Shown here: in pieces, positions 1 through 11,930 of the stretch
Layout: the number at the start of each line of letters is the position of its first letter
Numbering within the stretch: the first letter of the stretch is position 1
NCBI GenBank assembly: GCA_947650285.1
Contig: CANTFL010000375.1
Location: forward strand, 224,919 to 288,918
DNA length: 64,000 bases
From: Hyaloperonospora brassicae
Lineage: Eukaryota > Oomycota > Peronosporomycetes > Peronosporales > Peronosporaceae
Direction of reading: 5' to 3'
The notes under the pieces: generated by a model
Databases searched by the model: none
What the model saw: the letters and a program-made list of their open reading frames with translations, nothing else
Told to the model about the DNA's origin: nothing
Position numbers and translations under genes: made by a program

Positions 1-65
1 TTGAGCAATAGAGTAAGGCATCTCTTGCAGTATGTTCGTGTTGAACAAGCTAGACCTATGTTCAA

Positions 66-560
66 CTAGAAAAATCTAGAAAAATTTATCACTATCGCAG
101 CTATAATACCAAGGAGCAAAGTTCCTCCTATTATTTGCTCACCGTGTCCTCTGTACCACTTTTTGTTGCGAGATAAGGCCGATGCCTCATCCACCTTTCC
201 CGCCGTCTTCGCCTTTTCTACCAGCCCGTCGCCGTCCGTCGTCGACTTCGCACGCTGCAGTACACCGTCTGCCGCTTTTGCGGTAGCTATTTCGCCTTTC
301 GATTTCCAGCCAATTTTTGTCTTTAACCCCGAAAAAAAACCCTTCAGTGTTCTCGCTTCATCGTCGCCCAGTATCGGTCCTCCTTCCCCCTCCGATTGTA
401 ACTCATCGCCATCCGTATGGGCGAGTTCGAGACGACGGGTCACCTCGTCATCGTTCTGGGGATGCTGAACGGCTTTCAAGCTTCTTGTAGCCGAGACGAC
501 GCTGCAGCTGCTGGTCAACAAGACGCTCAACACGAGCAGGAAGCAACGAGTTCGCGTCAT
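66..560 (-). CDS. RXLR/dEER-like secreted effector with C-terminal membrane anchor (type A, unit I)
   Basis: 164-residue one-exon protein. Residues 1-24 form a signal peptide with a Leu/Val core and a likely cut after VVSA. RSLK follows at residues 26-29 (RXLR-like, last Arg replaced by Lys). An acidic stretch ends in DDEAR at 66-70, in the place of dEER. A Lys-rich body follows, then a C-terminal hydrophobic helix (about 142-164) close to the stop, as in a tail anchor. The start is the Met of MTRTRC, because this Met is kept in all intact copies; the ATG six codons upstream is ACG in two of them. The body matches the 62,279 copy, while the upstream DNA matches units II and III. Family knowledge: oomycete RXLR proteins enter host cells, and some with C-terminal helices go to the ER. 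The host target is unknown. Confidence 0.8.
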   Translation of the reverse strand: MTRTRCFLLVLSVLLTSSCSVVSATRSLKAVQHPQNDDEVTRRLELAHTDGDELQSEGEGGPILGDDEARTLKGFFSGLKTKIGWKSKGEIATAKAADGVLQRAKSTTDGDGLVEKAKTAGKVDEASALSRNKKWYRGHGEQIIGGTLLLGIIAAIVINFSRFF

Positions 561-690
561 GAACGCCTTACAGACCATTTCTGCGATCGATGGACTGCAG
601 AGCGCTTAATGGGCTGAAGAGCGCTCGATATTGAGCTGAAAGGGGACACTGTTTCGTCCAAGCAGTGGAGTGTATTTTCGATTGTGTCTA

Positions 691-697
691 CAAATGA
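691..697 (-). promoter_or_regulatory. Putative initiator (Inr-like TCATTTG), unit I
   Basis: On the minus strand TCATTTG lies about 130 bases before the effector start and resembles the oomycete Inr core (YTCANTYY). The motif and its GTTTG prefix recur at a similar distance before the effectors at 22,888, 37,040 and 62,279. Transcription start is inferred, not shown. Confidence 0.35.
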
Positions 698-1694
698 ACA
701 AACTCGAACCGTCAAGTTGTATGTACGCTGCCTTCGCCGTCTGCTCGCGTGGCAAACAGTCGACGCCACACGTTGTATCTTCGTGTCATCCCACGCCATT
801 CCAAAGACACAATCGAGTGACGGACTACCCCTACCTACATGCAGCTATGTTGACGCCTCGTACTTTTTTCGCTCCATCTTCACACACAAACACACGAGTC
901 GTCTACGCATCTTCCTCGATGGTTCCTGGAAGATGAGCATAAATTCGTGCACTTGCGAGGACGCTCCCGCTGCCATTGCATCGATTTGCTACTGCAAACG
1001 GCAGGCGGGCATTTCACACGCTTGTCGAATGGTCCTCTGGTGCGCTTCTACCACGCAGCGTTCGTTCTTCATCTCACTGTCTATCTCAACGGCACTTCTA
1101 GTACGCCAGGCGGCAAAAAACATTCTATTTGCACTCGATGCCACGCTGCCCTTTTCTTGTGTGCGCACACGCTGGCTTCGTGCATGCAACACTGTCGCTC
1201 TATCGTCGAAGCAGTGCATTTATCTCAGTGATGGTGCACGGATCAGCATGTGCCTTCCTTGTTTACTTGACCTTGTCGCGCGTCCACAGAGCATATTGAA
1301 GAAGGAGCGTCCAAAAGAACACATTACGTATGTAACGTGCATGGACGATGTGACGAGCGCTCGTCGTTTCAGAGACCCTCGCGCTGAAGGCTGTTATCAG
1401 CGTCGCTCGGTCCCGTCGACAGCATCTGTGCAACGGTCATCCGTGGACGTGGCCATGTTTGCACGAGCGGGTCGCTAGATGTCGACGGTACACGAGCCGT
1501 ATCCGTCACTACTCGACTTTGGATTGACATCCTCCATTTGACCGCGTGCGTCTCAGCATCTTGCAACGTGCAGCCCATTTCTCATCCCCACACATCCAGC
1601 CGTGTGCACGGTGTCGCAAACGAAGCGCTAGGAGGCTATTTGAACGAGCGGAGGTATAGCAATACCGTGCCGCATCATTAGTCTAGATTACGCT

Positions 1695-1760
1695 GCATAC
1701 ACTGGATCGCGGCATACACTGGATCGCGGCATACACTGGATCGGGATACGCTGGATCATG
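1695..1760. repeat. 17-bp minisatellite in R block, unit I
   Basis: Three near-perfect units of GCATACACTGGATCGCG and one degenerate unit. The same array, in reverse complement and with other copy numbers, lies at 21,528 and 35,716. Confidence 0.85.
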
Positions 1761-2649
1761 GCATGGACTTGCTCGCACATGGACTCATAGCTACGCCAAG
1801 TACTTGAGAGCATCTCTCGCACGCTGGTCGAGTGCATGCAGTGTCTGTCAGCATCCGTTCGACGCCGCATGTCAAATCCCTTTTCAGTCAACAGTGCAGC
1901 TCTGGTGTCGTTGCTGAAGTACGTCGTCCTGTGAGCAGAGCAGTCGATGTTACTCCTTCTCCAACGGGCATGCATGACGTTCGTCTGATCATGCATCCTG
2001 TACGCGGTAAGCTGCACTTTACGTCCTAGGAACACATACTTGACCGGCGGTCGAAAACGATGAACCCTCTTCGCGTGTGGAGCTTGCGCGGATGGACATT
2101 CATCGCGTTCGTACAGACAAATACGGAATATACGGCTCGACTACAGCTGCGACCGGGCGTGTCGTGAACGAGAAGCCACGTTCATCATCCTGGGGGGAGT
2201 CAGTGGCCTGTCTTGGCTCGACATCGCTGTCCAGACATAGCATAGCGACTGGATCCATCACGTTTATGCATCACCCAATCGATGTCACACCCTGCCGTGA
2301 CACGGTCAATGCCTGTTGTCAATGATGGACAGTGACGATCGAGAAACGCATAGCGCGTTGCGCTCGTCGCGTTACACAGCGATGCGAGACATCGCGTCTT
2401 GCGCAAAGATGCTACACACTATCATCCTTACCATTGTCATCGTGTGAGGCCGCTGTGTGTAGAGCGCGCGATGCATCGGCTACTTAGCTGCTCCGTCCAC
2501 GTTATCGCCCAACATGCGGCGGACGTTGGTAACAATCGCTGTCGTCCCGACTCCAAGAGGCCTTCGCAAATATGAGCTCCGTGCTGCTGTAGAGGGGCCA
2601 AGATTCAGCAATATGCCATGACCACCACCAACGTTGTCAGTGGCCGGCT

Positions 2650-3889
2650 TTTTGCATCGTCGTGACCGCTTGGACTGATGGGTAGAAACGTGGAGCGATT
2701 GTTTCGAGCAATTGTTTACTCGGGCGACGCATGATGAATGTTGTACGTCTGTGTGAAGATGCCTGTACTTTGTCTACGGTCGGGCTGGATTTATTCATGC
2801 TGCAAGAGTCCGTTGTCCGTTTACATTGATGTCGCTGCCGATTTTGAAGGTCGTTCGGACTCTCCTTCTGAACACGAGTTTTCGCCTTTTTTTCTATGTT
2901 GCTACGGGTTGCAGTGCTGACCAGTAGACGGGAATTACGCTTTAGACACCGCCGATGAACAAAAGACCTTTGTTGCTGCAGGAATCTTGGTCTAGAAAGT
3001 ATACACGCTCTGCCGCCGTCCAATGGCTGGTTTGTAGTGTCAAACTTTGTATTCGAGTCACCTCGTCCCGTCTATATTCGCATTCGAGAAAGTCCGAAAG
3101 CGATCAACGCATACTGGGTGATGTATGTGACAAGTCATTGCCTGCAGCAAATGAGCATATGATAGTGTGACAGTTCGACTGCGGTTTGTGTTTCTGGTGT
3201 TGGATGCTTTTCTTTACTGCATGGAGCTACGAGCGTGGAGAGTGATTGCAGAAGCCCAATATCTGTGGTCGATCATTTTGAGGTGCTGTGCAACCCGCAG
3301 TGTGCATTCCTTGATGTGCAAAATGTCATGTATGACTCCGACTCGACAGGAATGTTCAAATAACCCTCTATGCCTGCTACAGACGAACGGACGTGGCGGC
3401 TACAAGAGCGGTCACCTACACGTGCTTGCATCACGAAGACCACAAATCGAGATATGCATCGCAAACGTTGTCATACGCTATTGTTTTGTTGCCGCTTGTC
3501 ATGTCATATCTCCTCACTGCTCCTTCCGAGTAAGTCACCACACCTGAACGCATCACCTTGATCAGCCAACAAAACGATCCAGTACGCCTAAGTCGACGTG
3601 TGGGCGAAACTTGTTGACCTTTATACTGTAAACCTGAGCACAAAAGGTACGGATAGCTAGCGCGCCAAGTGTTCAAGCCTGGCTCCTCCTACGTCGACCA
3701 TTGCTTGAATAGCTTCCGATGAACAGCAAAACAAAACACACAACAAGCGTTGTCGCAACTTCTTCAAGGTGATAGTCGGCCATGCAAACCGGTCCAATCT
3801 TGACCGTGTCCTACTTCTGGACAAATACGCATTGTCTTCTAACGTGTCGCCACCATCTGTCGACTTCACACGCTCCAGGACATTCTGTG
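2650..3889 (-). other. Unassigned 1.2-kb segment between R block and Gypsy A1
   Basis: Inverted copy of 33,589-34,790. On the minus strand it has several open stretches in shifting frames (3,657-3,908; 3,431-3,676; 2,637-3,023) that read like remains of one decayed gene, but no domain was recognised. It is absent from units II (upstream side) and IV. Confidence 0.5.
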
Positions 3890-4322
3890 TGAAACGGGGC
3901 CCCAACAACTACGAACTGGTCTGCCAGTACGGAGTCAACTCTCACTGAAAACAGTGAAGGTCAGTGCCGTACTAGGTATAGACACTCTACAGAGGAAGGA
4001 AAACGACTAAGGTGAGAATCTAGTTGTAGGAAAAGAATACTGTTGTTTAAGACAACTCAGTACCATGACTCTTGTTTTCTGTTTTGACCTGACTTAATTC
4101 TATTATATAACTAAACGTGTGATGACGTTCACTCACCACCCATTGCGCGCGTCTAGCAGCGATGGGGGGTCGATATAATCACATCATCAACCAATGAGTA
4201 GACCTCTACGTCGTCAAAAATACATCAATACTAAGTGATATTGTTAAATAAATATTCAACATAATACTCTTTATTGCCATTTCGAACAATGGTATTGTCA
4301 TGATGTTTGCTACCCCGTTACA
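3890..4322 (-). repeat. 3' LTR of Gypsy A1
   Basis: 433 bp, near-identical in reverse complement to the LTR at 33,155-33,588. It contains the shared block CACCACCCATTGCGCGCGTC (about 4,135-4,154) and the CACTG/CAGTG stem near its end. Confidence 0.85.
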
Positions 4323-4403
4323 TCACCCCCCTTATCGGATACTTACTTTGTGGATATCAAAATGTAATGACCACTCGCTAAACGCCATTGGGACAGGAAG
4401 CAC

Positions 4404-6038
4404 TTGCTTGGTCAGATCCATTCATACCTGACCGTGCCTATCATAGTTAACATTTCGATACATGATGACTCAAAGAGAGCACAGTACGTTGCTACACAAG
4501 CCTCCGCGACAGACGACTCGACGTCTGGTGCTTCTTTTCTGCTTGCGGCACCTGATGCCGCAGGCGCACATGGTATTGAACCACGTGATTACGATTACAG
4601 TAAGCTATGGGCTATCTACTAAAGCGGGTCCGACGTGTCTGACTCGGGAAAGGATTCAGAGGCATCCAGGTCGCCCGCAGTGCCCTTTGTCATCAAACGC
4701 CATACCAACGAACGGAATCGTGACTTTCAACAAATTCTGATCAGAAGTAATGATGAGTACGGTGGTGGGTACGATTACTCATGACCACGGTCAACTCGTG
4801 CGTCTTTGCATGATCGTGGCGATGTTAGCGCGAGCCGTCGTCGGTCTGAGAACCGCGGTACGGACGTTGGTACCACGTTGAAACGTGGTGAGCTTAAGCC
4901 GTGGGACTTCACCAAACGTCTCATCAATAGCCTGTCTCACACGTCAAGCCAGCATTATGGAATCTTACTATTAGATGTGAGCGAGCTTCATGGCTTCTCC
5001 TTTAGTGCGAAGAATGCTTGCGCTGAGGAAAACACTCACCTCGAGGCATTTCTTCGACATCGATAGTACAATAGCAGTCAAAAGCGCGATAGGACCTCGC
5101 TTTTGGAGGCGTGATACGCTTTCGTAAAAACGTCGTACGGATTAGTCGTAAAACGTGGATTCAAAAGCTTGATCCAGCACGCGGAAAGTTTTAAAAGCGA
5201 ACCGAAACCGGTGCAATGTCCCGGTTGCATTGTTTGTCGCGTGAGGCAGGCAGTCCTTGCCCCACATGGGGTGACCGTTGTGCGGGTTGTGCATACAACT
5301 CGCAGGTAGAGTTAACTTCATTCGTTTGTAAAACATTTATAGAAGATAGGAGCAAAAACGTCTCACGACGGTATAAACCCAACTCGTATACCACTTTATT
5401 GGGCGAACAGCCGAACCCTTGAAACATTCTGCAACCCCAGTCCAGCGCGCTCAAAGATAAGTCTTTTCCTAAGTTCGCCCTGGGGAAGGTCACACATCTC
5501 GGCTGAGCTGCGGGACGCGATTGCAAACTTGTAATCCGTCTACAAGCGCCAAAAACGCGTGTTCAGCGATGGTCTCTCGGACCAATCAAATGAGTCACGT
5601 CGTACTGTTGGGCGAGACTTTCAACATCAGCCATCAGATGGGACCGAGGATCCCAGCTGTCATACGAAGGTGGATACCCCCGCCAGCGCAAAAGGTACCT
5701 TGATTGCTCACCGTTCTTCATGCGGTGACTCAATATACTCTCCACGTGAAAGCGTCGACCACCGTGAGAATCCACCAGCGGCTCTGGTGGAGGTTGAAAC
5801 ACAAGGTCCGGCTCAGCCTCCGGGTCTGCAGAAGATTTGCGGTCGCTACGAACGAGTCCTAACCGAGTTGAGTGAGGATTTGAAGCACGAGTACAGTCGT
5901 CACCATGACTTGATAATGACCGTGCGACGTCTCCGTACCGATCGAGAGAAAGGCCGATCGGATTTCGCGTTCTCTCAGCTTGAGAGAGAACGCGAGCGTC
6001 GTGTCTTGCGCGACGAGATAGCGGCTGCTCATCGTTAG
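4404..6038 (+). pseudogene. Antisense ORF of Gypsy A1 (broken)
   Basis: Runs against pol from just inside the 3' LTR. Pieces: an acidic Asp/Ser-rich part (4,404-4,622); a part with SGSDVSDSGKD, basic Arg stretches and a segment ending in LEAFLRHR (4,620-5,066); a Cys-rich piece with CPTWGDRCAGC (5,216-5,422); and 5,559-6,038, ending in a highly charged, coiled-coil-like tail (RYERVLTELSEDL onward). Frameshifts and stops split the pieces. The last third lies opposite the chromodomain (5,563-5,802) and its linker, so part could be a shadow of pol; the part before 5,500 has no pol opposite it. Copies at 44,100-45,756 and 31,440-33,072. Function unknown. Confidence 0.5.
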
Positions 6039-9000
6039 GCTACGTTACTGAACGACCAACATGAAAGTTTAGGTCGTGATCACAAGAATCGGTTGAGGAT
6101 GTTTTAAGCGTGCACGACATCTCCGTTCTTGAAATGGGACCTCGTACGGATGGTACGGGTGGCGACTCCCACCATATAAAGTAGGATTTATACGCATCCT
6201 ACGAGGTAGACTCGACCGTGTATGAATCGCATTGGTGGTGTAATACACGAAAGGGATCATTGTATTTTGGCAGTCGTAAACTACTGCCGACACTAGTAAA
6301 CTACTGCCGACATTTTTGTTTGTATGTTTGGATAGTCTTACCGTAGACAGTAATACTAAGTCGTTAAGCTGAAATGTAAGAACATTTGCTCTTCCATTTC
6401 TTTTCTGCGTTCCGTTTCTGGTGGTACACCGCGTTTGCGATGAAGTTCTGAGCAAAACGGACTGCCGCCTCTTAATTCAACAGGAAGTTCTCTGTTGACT
6501 CGTTGTTGTGCCTTGAGTGCGCTTCGTGCGCACTGCTAGTAGGTTCTTCTCTTCATCAGAGAGGGTGTTGACTCCCTCGCTGGGTTGGTTATTGACGATA
6601 CTGAACCTGTAAGTATTGTTTTCACTGTCTGGTAAATCAGCATCTTCATTGCTACTGCCAAGATCGACTTCGTCGATGTTGACATTGTCGAAATCGGCAT
6701 CAAACGTATCGTCGTGTGCGGTGATACGTGATGACCAAGATCCGGACCGGTTTTTGCTCGATCGAGCCCCTCCCCCCCCTTGACTCAGCGTCAATCTGTA
6801 CTGGGGCGGGAATACGTGGGTGGCGTCAACATTCACGTATAACGGTGTATGCGTCGTCGTCCCATGCACGGGGCTGTTGATGGCAAGTTCGACCATCGGC
6901 AAGAACTCACCTTGATTGGAAACAGAGTGTACGTGCACTCGAAGTATTTCTTTGAGGACGCAATTTGCACGTTTTGTATGACCATTCGGTTCGGGATGGT
7001 CAGAGGTGGACATCTTCCACCGTGTTTACAAGATGCGAAACACGGACTGCCAGAAATCCGCCGTGAACCGCGGGTCACGGTAGGACACGAAACCACGGGT
7101 AACCCGTGGAGTCGAAATATCGTGTCAATGAAGACACGAGCACAGCCCTGTGCCATGATCGACTCAGGAACAGCAGCAAGATGCACCATCTTGCTGAATC
7201 TATCAACGAACACAAGAATACCATTATTCTTGTGGTCGTCTTCGGGGAAGCCTAAGACCAAGTCCATGGAAACGGACGGCCGACACTCTTCCGGAATTAG
7301 ATGGAGGTTGTAAGAGCGCACGAGAATGAAGGACTAGAGCTTTACTCGTCGACAAAACGCGCAAGCACGAATGTACTTGCGCACAAACGGATATTGTAGG
7401 GGTCAGTAGAAGTCGTGTCTGACCGTGTGGAAAGTATCCACTCGACCACGATGTCCACCTGTTGGCGCATCGTGACATTCGAACATGATGCGCAAGCGTA
7501 AATCATCATGATCGGGTACGACGACGATAGGCGTGCCCTCGGCTTTCGCCTGGAATTGCAGTATAGTACAGCAACCCGTTTCGAGTCGTATACTCATCCG
7601 ATGAGGAACGGTATAGAGCCGGCAAATCTGTCAAGTATTTCCGAAATGGATTAGCAGTATGATCAATTAATCGAAGGAGATTCTCATCTCCTGCATATGC
7701 CTCTCGCACGTCGTCGAGTAGCACCGACGATGGTACACTAACTGATAGCGCCGCAACATTGTGTAAGGACTTACTGTTGACGGGTGCAGTCGGCTTGTAG
7801 TCGGGCCTACGCGAGAGAGCATCAGCGACAACGTTTAGTATGGTGGTTTATACTGCACGTAGAAGCTGTAGTGCGCGAAGAAAGACAGCCACCTCGCCAT
7901 TATTTAGAGAGGTGTGGACTCTTGACGGCATTGCACTAAGGCGCATGGTCCGTATAGACGATGAACGGTCTATCTATCAAGAGATAGACGCGGATTTTAG
8001 CCCAATCATATTTCATGGCAAGGTGTTTGTTGTGATACACTGAATAATTGCGTTCATCTGGCTGCAGCTGACGCGATTCATAGCAGACGACACGCTCCGC
8101 GCTGTCTGTGTCACATTGCATCAACGCAAAGCCTATTGCTTAATCGCTGGCGTCACAGACCACATGGAATGGTCGTTCCTGATCTGAAATTACCAATGGG
8201 CGATTGTATCAAGCTCTGCTTGATATCTTTAAAAGAACGCTGCCAATGAGCGTTCCATGGCCTCTCCAAATTTTGATTTAGATAACACGAAACAAGAATG
8301 GCCATCTCGGTGTAGTTGCGCGAGTACGTGTGAAAGTACGTTGCGACCCCAAGGCACTTACAAAGATCCTTGACATCGACTGGCCTGTGCCAGTCAGTGA
8401 TTGCCTTGATCTTTTTGGGATCAGGGCGTACGCCGTACTTGCCCACGATGCGCCGAAGAAGTGGTATTTCGCTAGCCGCGAATATACACTTCTTGAGGTT
8501 GGCGTACAACTTATTCTGGCGCATAAGTTAGAGAGCCTGACGAACGTGAGCTCTGTGAACTTCCGACGTCCGTCTTTCCGTTCATATCCGGGCTATAACA
8601 GAACACATCGTCGAAGAACCGCGGTGCGAAATGTCACACTTGTATTAACAGGTTTGTCAAACATCTGTTAGGGGGTTGCTGTGGCATTGTTTAGCCCTTG
8701 TGTCATTACTGGACACTCCCACAATATACCGCTGAAGGTGATCACTGCTGTGTACGGGATGTCCCTTTCACGCATTAGGACCTGATCGAAGCCATCCATC
8801 AGATCCATGGATGAAACAATGATGCTCTTAGACGTACCATCAATGACCACGTACTTCCTCAGTATTGGCGTCTGAGCCGGTACCGTTGCAGCATTCAATA
8901 TTGTCGAATGCGTGCACTATCCGCCATCCTCCTGTGGCCTTTCGCACACAGAAGGTCGGAGATCTGTGAGGGACTGTTGATTCCCTCACCTGGCCCGCTG

Positions 9001-10290
9001 CTAAGCGATCGGCAAAGAACTTGTCGATCGCTAGTACTTGTTCACGAGGCAGTGGCCACTGCTTCATGACACAATACTTCGAGCCCGGTCTGAGCTCGAT
9101 CTCGTGTCGAGTGCCTTTGTTCTTAGGCAACTCGCACGGTACGGATTCAGGGAACACATCCCTGAATTCGATCAAATCCTTATACAAAGGATTTGCCTGA
9201 AGTGACTTCCGGGATTGAGATGCATATCGCTCCATCCGAGTCTTCTCATCGAGGACACTTTCGCCCATAAATGAACTGCTGCGAAATCGTCCGCTTTCAG
9301 TAAACAACATTTCCGACCGAACATCGGAGCCGTACTCGTCTTCCGCGACGAGTACACAGATCAGCTTGACTCTGCCAATACGCAGATCACGCAAGAACCG
9401 TTTCGGTCCTATCGTTGGCAAATGAGTCATCTCCGAAGCTAACTTTGGAGGCGCAGCCAGATCGAGCGTACAAGTGTCTACGATTGATTCGTCTTGACCA
9501 AGACATTCAATGTCCCAGTCACGTCCTGGAAAACATATTCTCAGTTCGCTTGGAACTCATTCCCTCAGGATCTACTGACTGTGGCCGCGCAACCACAGTC
9601 AGACTATCATCTTCGTGGTTGACTGTCGAGTCTAACTAATATGGACGTTCTGCCGTATCTGGGCAATCGTTTTCTTCTTTCCAGGATACTTCCTCTCTGA
9701 TATTCGACGTCTTCGAGTGGTGAATACTTGGCGCCGCCTATACCCTTCCACAATATCCGGGAGCTTTCTCCACAGTGTATATATCATCTAGTATGCGGTC
9801 TTGTATCATCGTGCTAACGACCGTACCTCAAGTGAGGCCACCGCAGTCACTCGCAGTACACACACACGCTTGTGGGCGTTCCAAAACATTCATCAGATGG
9901 TCATTTGATGAACAAGTGAAAGGCATCGTTACAGATCGATGCTGCCAGCTCACCCTTGGCTCGTATCTCCTGAGCCCATATAGTCCTAGGATGACGTCAA
10001 ACTTGTCTTCCAAATCTAGTACGATGAAGTTGTCATCGCAATGTTCGTCTTCTATCTTGAAGTGGATTCCGACTACACGCTTCTTTTCAGTGATCGATGC
10101 GCCTGTCGCTAGACGCATTGTTATCCCTCGTCGGAGGGATCTCTTGCTCAACAAAGTGGAGCCTTCCTGGCTCTAGCGACTGGCGACGACCAATATGTTC
10201 GACGCACCACAGTCAACTAGGGCGCGAAGTGACAAGTCCTTTGTCACTTCCGACGTCAATGTGATCCGGGAAACCTCATCACCAGGTACA
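5563..10290 (-). pseudogene. pol: Gypsy A1 pol (protease-RT-RNase H-integrase-chromodomain), broken
   Basis: Aspartic protease motif DCGAS (Asp codon near 10,212), followed soon by a stop. RT N-terminal part 8,840-9,430; RT active site FFDD near 8,607. RNase H pieces 7,936-8,124. Integrase zinc finger 7,403-7,597 keeps its second His (GGHRG), which A2 and A4 lack. Integrase core about 6,833-7,321 (MDLVLGF, frameshifted after HGLP). GPY/F-like remnant about 6,069-6,455. Chromodomain 5,563-5,802 (FHVESIL, YLLRWRGYPPSYDSWDP). Many stops and frameshifts. The 6,790-8,985 part is clearly more diverged from A2 than the flanking parts are. Confidence 0.85.
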
Positions 10291-10379
10291 GAGACACACA
10301 GCGACTATGTGTTGAAAGCAAACATCGTCAAGAGGTTTGCACATTCTATTTGTTGCTGGATCAGTAAGGTGCTCCGACC

Positions 10380-11489
10380 CTACTGAACCCGACCATTTTT
10401 GTATGTTCCGCCTCGGTGTTGCATCCATGCAACGGCGCCGTACCCTCGTCCTCCAACTTTCCCAGCTATTGAACCGTCACTGCGCTCAGTACTTCGCGGT
10501 ACTGAGCGAGAAATACTCCATTCAAATGCGTAGTAGTTTCCCGACTTGTGACAGCGATGGCATCTCATAAATGGTCTATCATTCGAAGGGCAATGTTTCT
10601 CTCCCTCTACCACACGGAGGTTCCATGGCTCTGGACCTCCGACCGCTGATTGTCTCTGTAAGCGATAGGGTTTTAGCGTAGTGTAGTCGTGTCTCACACT
10701 AAAGTGTTCCTGCTACGCAGCGTAGATTGATTCTAAGAGCGTCTTTAGCTCTCCGCGAAGCCGTTGGTCCCCGACGAGACCATCTGCATGTCCTTGAATG
10801 AATATTGTGATCAACACAAATTCTTTTACGGATCACTACCATGCAACTTGCAAGGTAGCGTAAATGTTGGGTGTAGCGTGAACCTTACCCTTACCCTATT
10901 TTATCTCGAGGAGTTCAGATAAAGTCCTGAACGCTGCCCTGGGCGGTTCAAACGTCTCGATAAGCAGGGTTTTGAAGATCGTTAACGACTTAAACATATC
11001 TGGGTCGTGAAGCATGAGAACATAAGACCAATGTCTGTCATCATCGGACATGTATGAATGAGCAAATGCGACTTGCATTAGCTCATCGTCGAAGCGACGG
11101 GTATGGATGGTACCTTCTACCTCGACTTAACATTTCAACAGGGAGTCTTCCTCGCCTCCCCGTTACTTGGAGATCTCTAGCTTAAGGGACTCCCGTCGAC
11201 ACTCACGCGCCGACTATGCGGACTAAGCCTATTGCTGTCTCAATGTTTCAGTCCGATGGTGTTCTGTTGCTGCAACAATGTCACCTGCGATCGCGACGCA
11301 ATAAGTTCTCGTTGCAAAACGTGATAATGACGGAATTTGCTGGTCCCTATACTTGATGATAGCATGGCCCGGGTAGCTTCTTCGTCTATAATCAAACTCA
11401 TGCGTTAGATCGCAGTTCATTTGACATCTCTCAAATAGGGGTGGATTTAACGTGTTCCGTGAAATCTGTCGCCTTCTGCATCGTCCCAC
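10380..11489 (-). pseudogene. gag: Gypsy A1 gag remnant
   Basis: Pieces align in order with the intact Gag at 38,875-39,996: a Gln-rich N-terminal part (11,229-11,489), a capsid-like part with LHDPDMF and ETFEPPRAAFRTLSELLEIK (10,896-11,078), and a zinc-knuckle region (10,380-10,697). In the knuckle CHRCHKSGNYYAFEW the His and last Cys are lost, so it cannot bind zinc in the usual way. Confidence 0.75.
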
Positions 11490-11533
11490 CTGTTCATGTT
11501 AAGCGATGCGCTAGTGGTCCTTGGACGGAATAC

Positions 11534-11545
11534 AAAGTTCTACCA
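11534..11545 (-). other. Primer binding site, Gypsy A1 (mutated)
   Basis: TGGTAGAACTTT on the minus strand, two bases inside the 5' LTR. The A2 and A4 version TGGTAGCACTTT fits the 3' end of an initiator-Met-like tRNA (ending UACCA); here C is changed to A. Confidence 0.55.
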
Positions 11546-11930
11546 GGTGTATCGGGGCACTGCTTACTTCTTACTGGAACACTAGTACGGAGTCAACTCT
11601 CACTGAAAACAGTGAAGGTCAGTGCCGTACTAGGTATAGACACTCTACAGAGGAAGGTAAATGACTAAGGTGAGAATCTAGTTGTAGGAAAAGAATACTG
11701 TTGATTAAGACAACTCAGTACCATGACTCTTGTTCTCTGTTTTGACCTGACTTAATTCTATTATATAACTAAACATGTGATGACGTTTACTCACCACCCA
11801 TTGCGCGCGTCTGGCAGCGATGGGGGGTCGATATAATCACATCATCACCCAATGAGTAGACCTCTGGGTCGTCAAAAATACATCAATACTTAGTGATATT
11901 GTTAAATGAATATTCAACATAATATATTTT

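Larger units (their letters stand above)
600..2650 (-). repeat. R block, unit I (inverted copy)
   Basis: About 2 kb upstream of the effector, nearly identical in reverse complement to 34,790-37,000 and 20,590-22,860, and more diverged from 60,200-62,260. It contains many short open frames on both strands, but none recognisable, and they drift between copies. It is best read as duplicated intergenic DNA holding the effector promoter. Confidence 0.8.

Noticed and set aside
163..468. Plus-strand frame over the unit I effector (and its like at 62,371-62,676)
   Set aside because: Exact shadow of the effector on the other strand, Ser/Pro-rich from Lys/Glu codons.
684..1478. 264-codon open frame on the plus strand upstream of the unit I effector
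   Set aside because: It lies in the R block on the strand opposite to the effector, has no domain, and is broken in the other R-block copies.
1695..1760. CRISPR-like array
   Set aside because: Head-to-tail 17-bp repeats without spacers, in a eukaryotic setting.
7224..7478. Short frames inside A1 integrase on both strands
   Set aside because: Shadows or frame-shifted parts of pol, already covered by the pol pseudogene.
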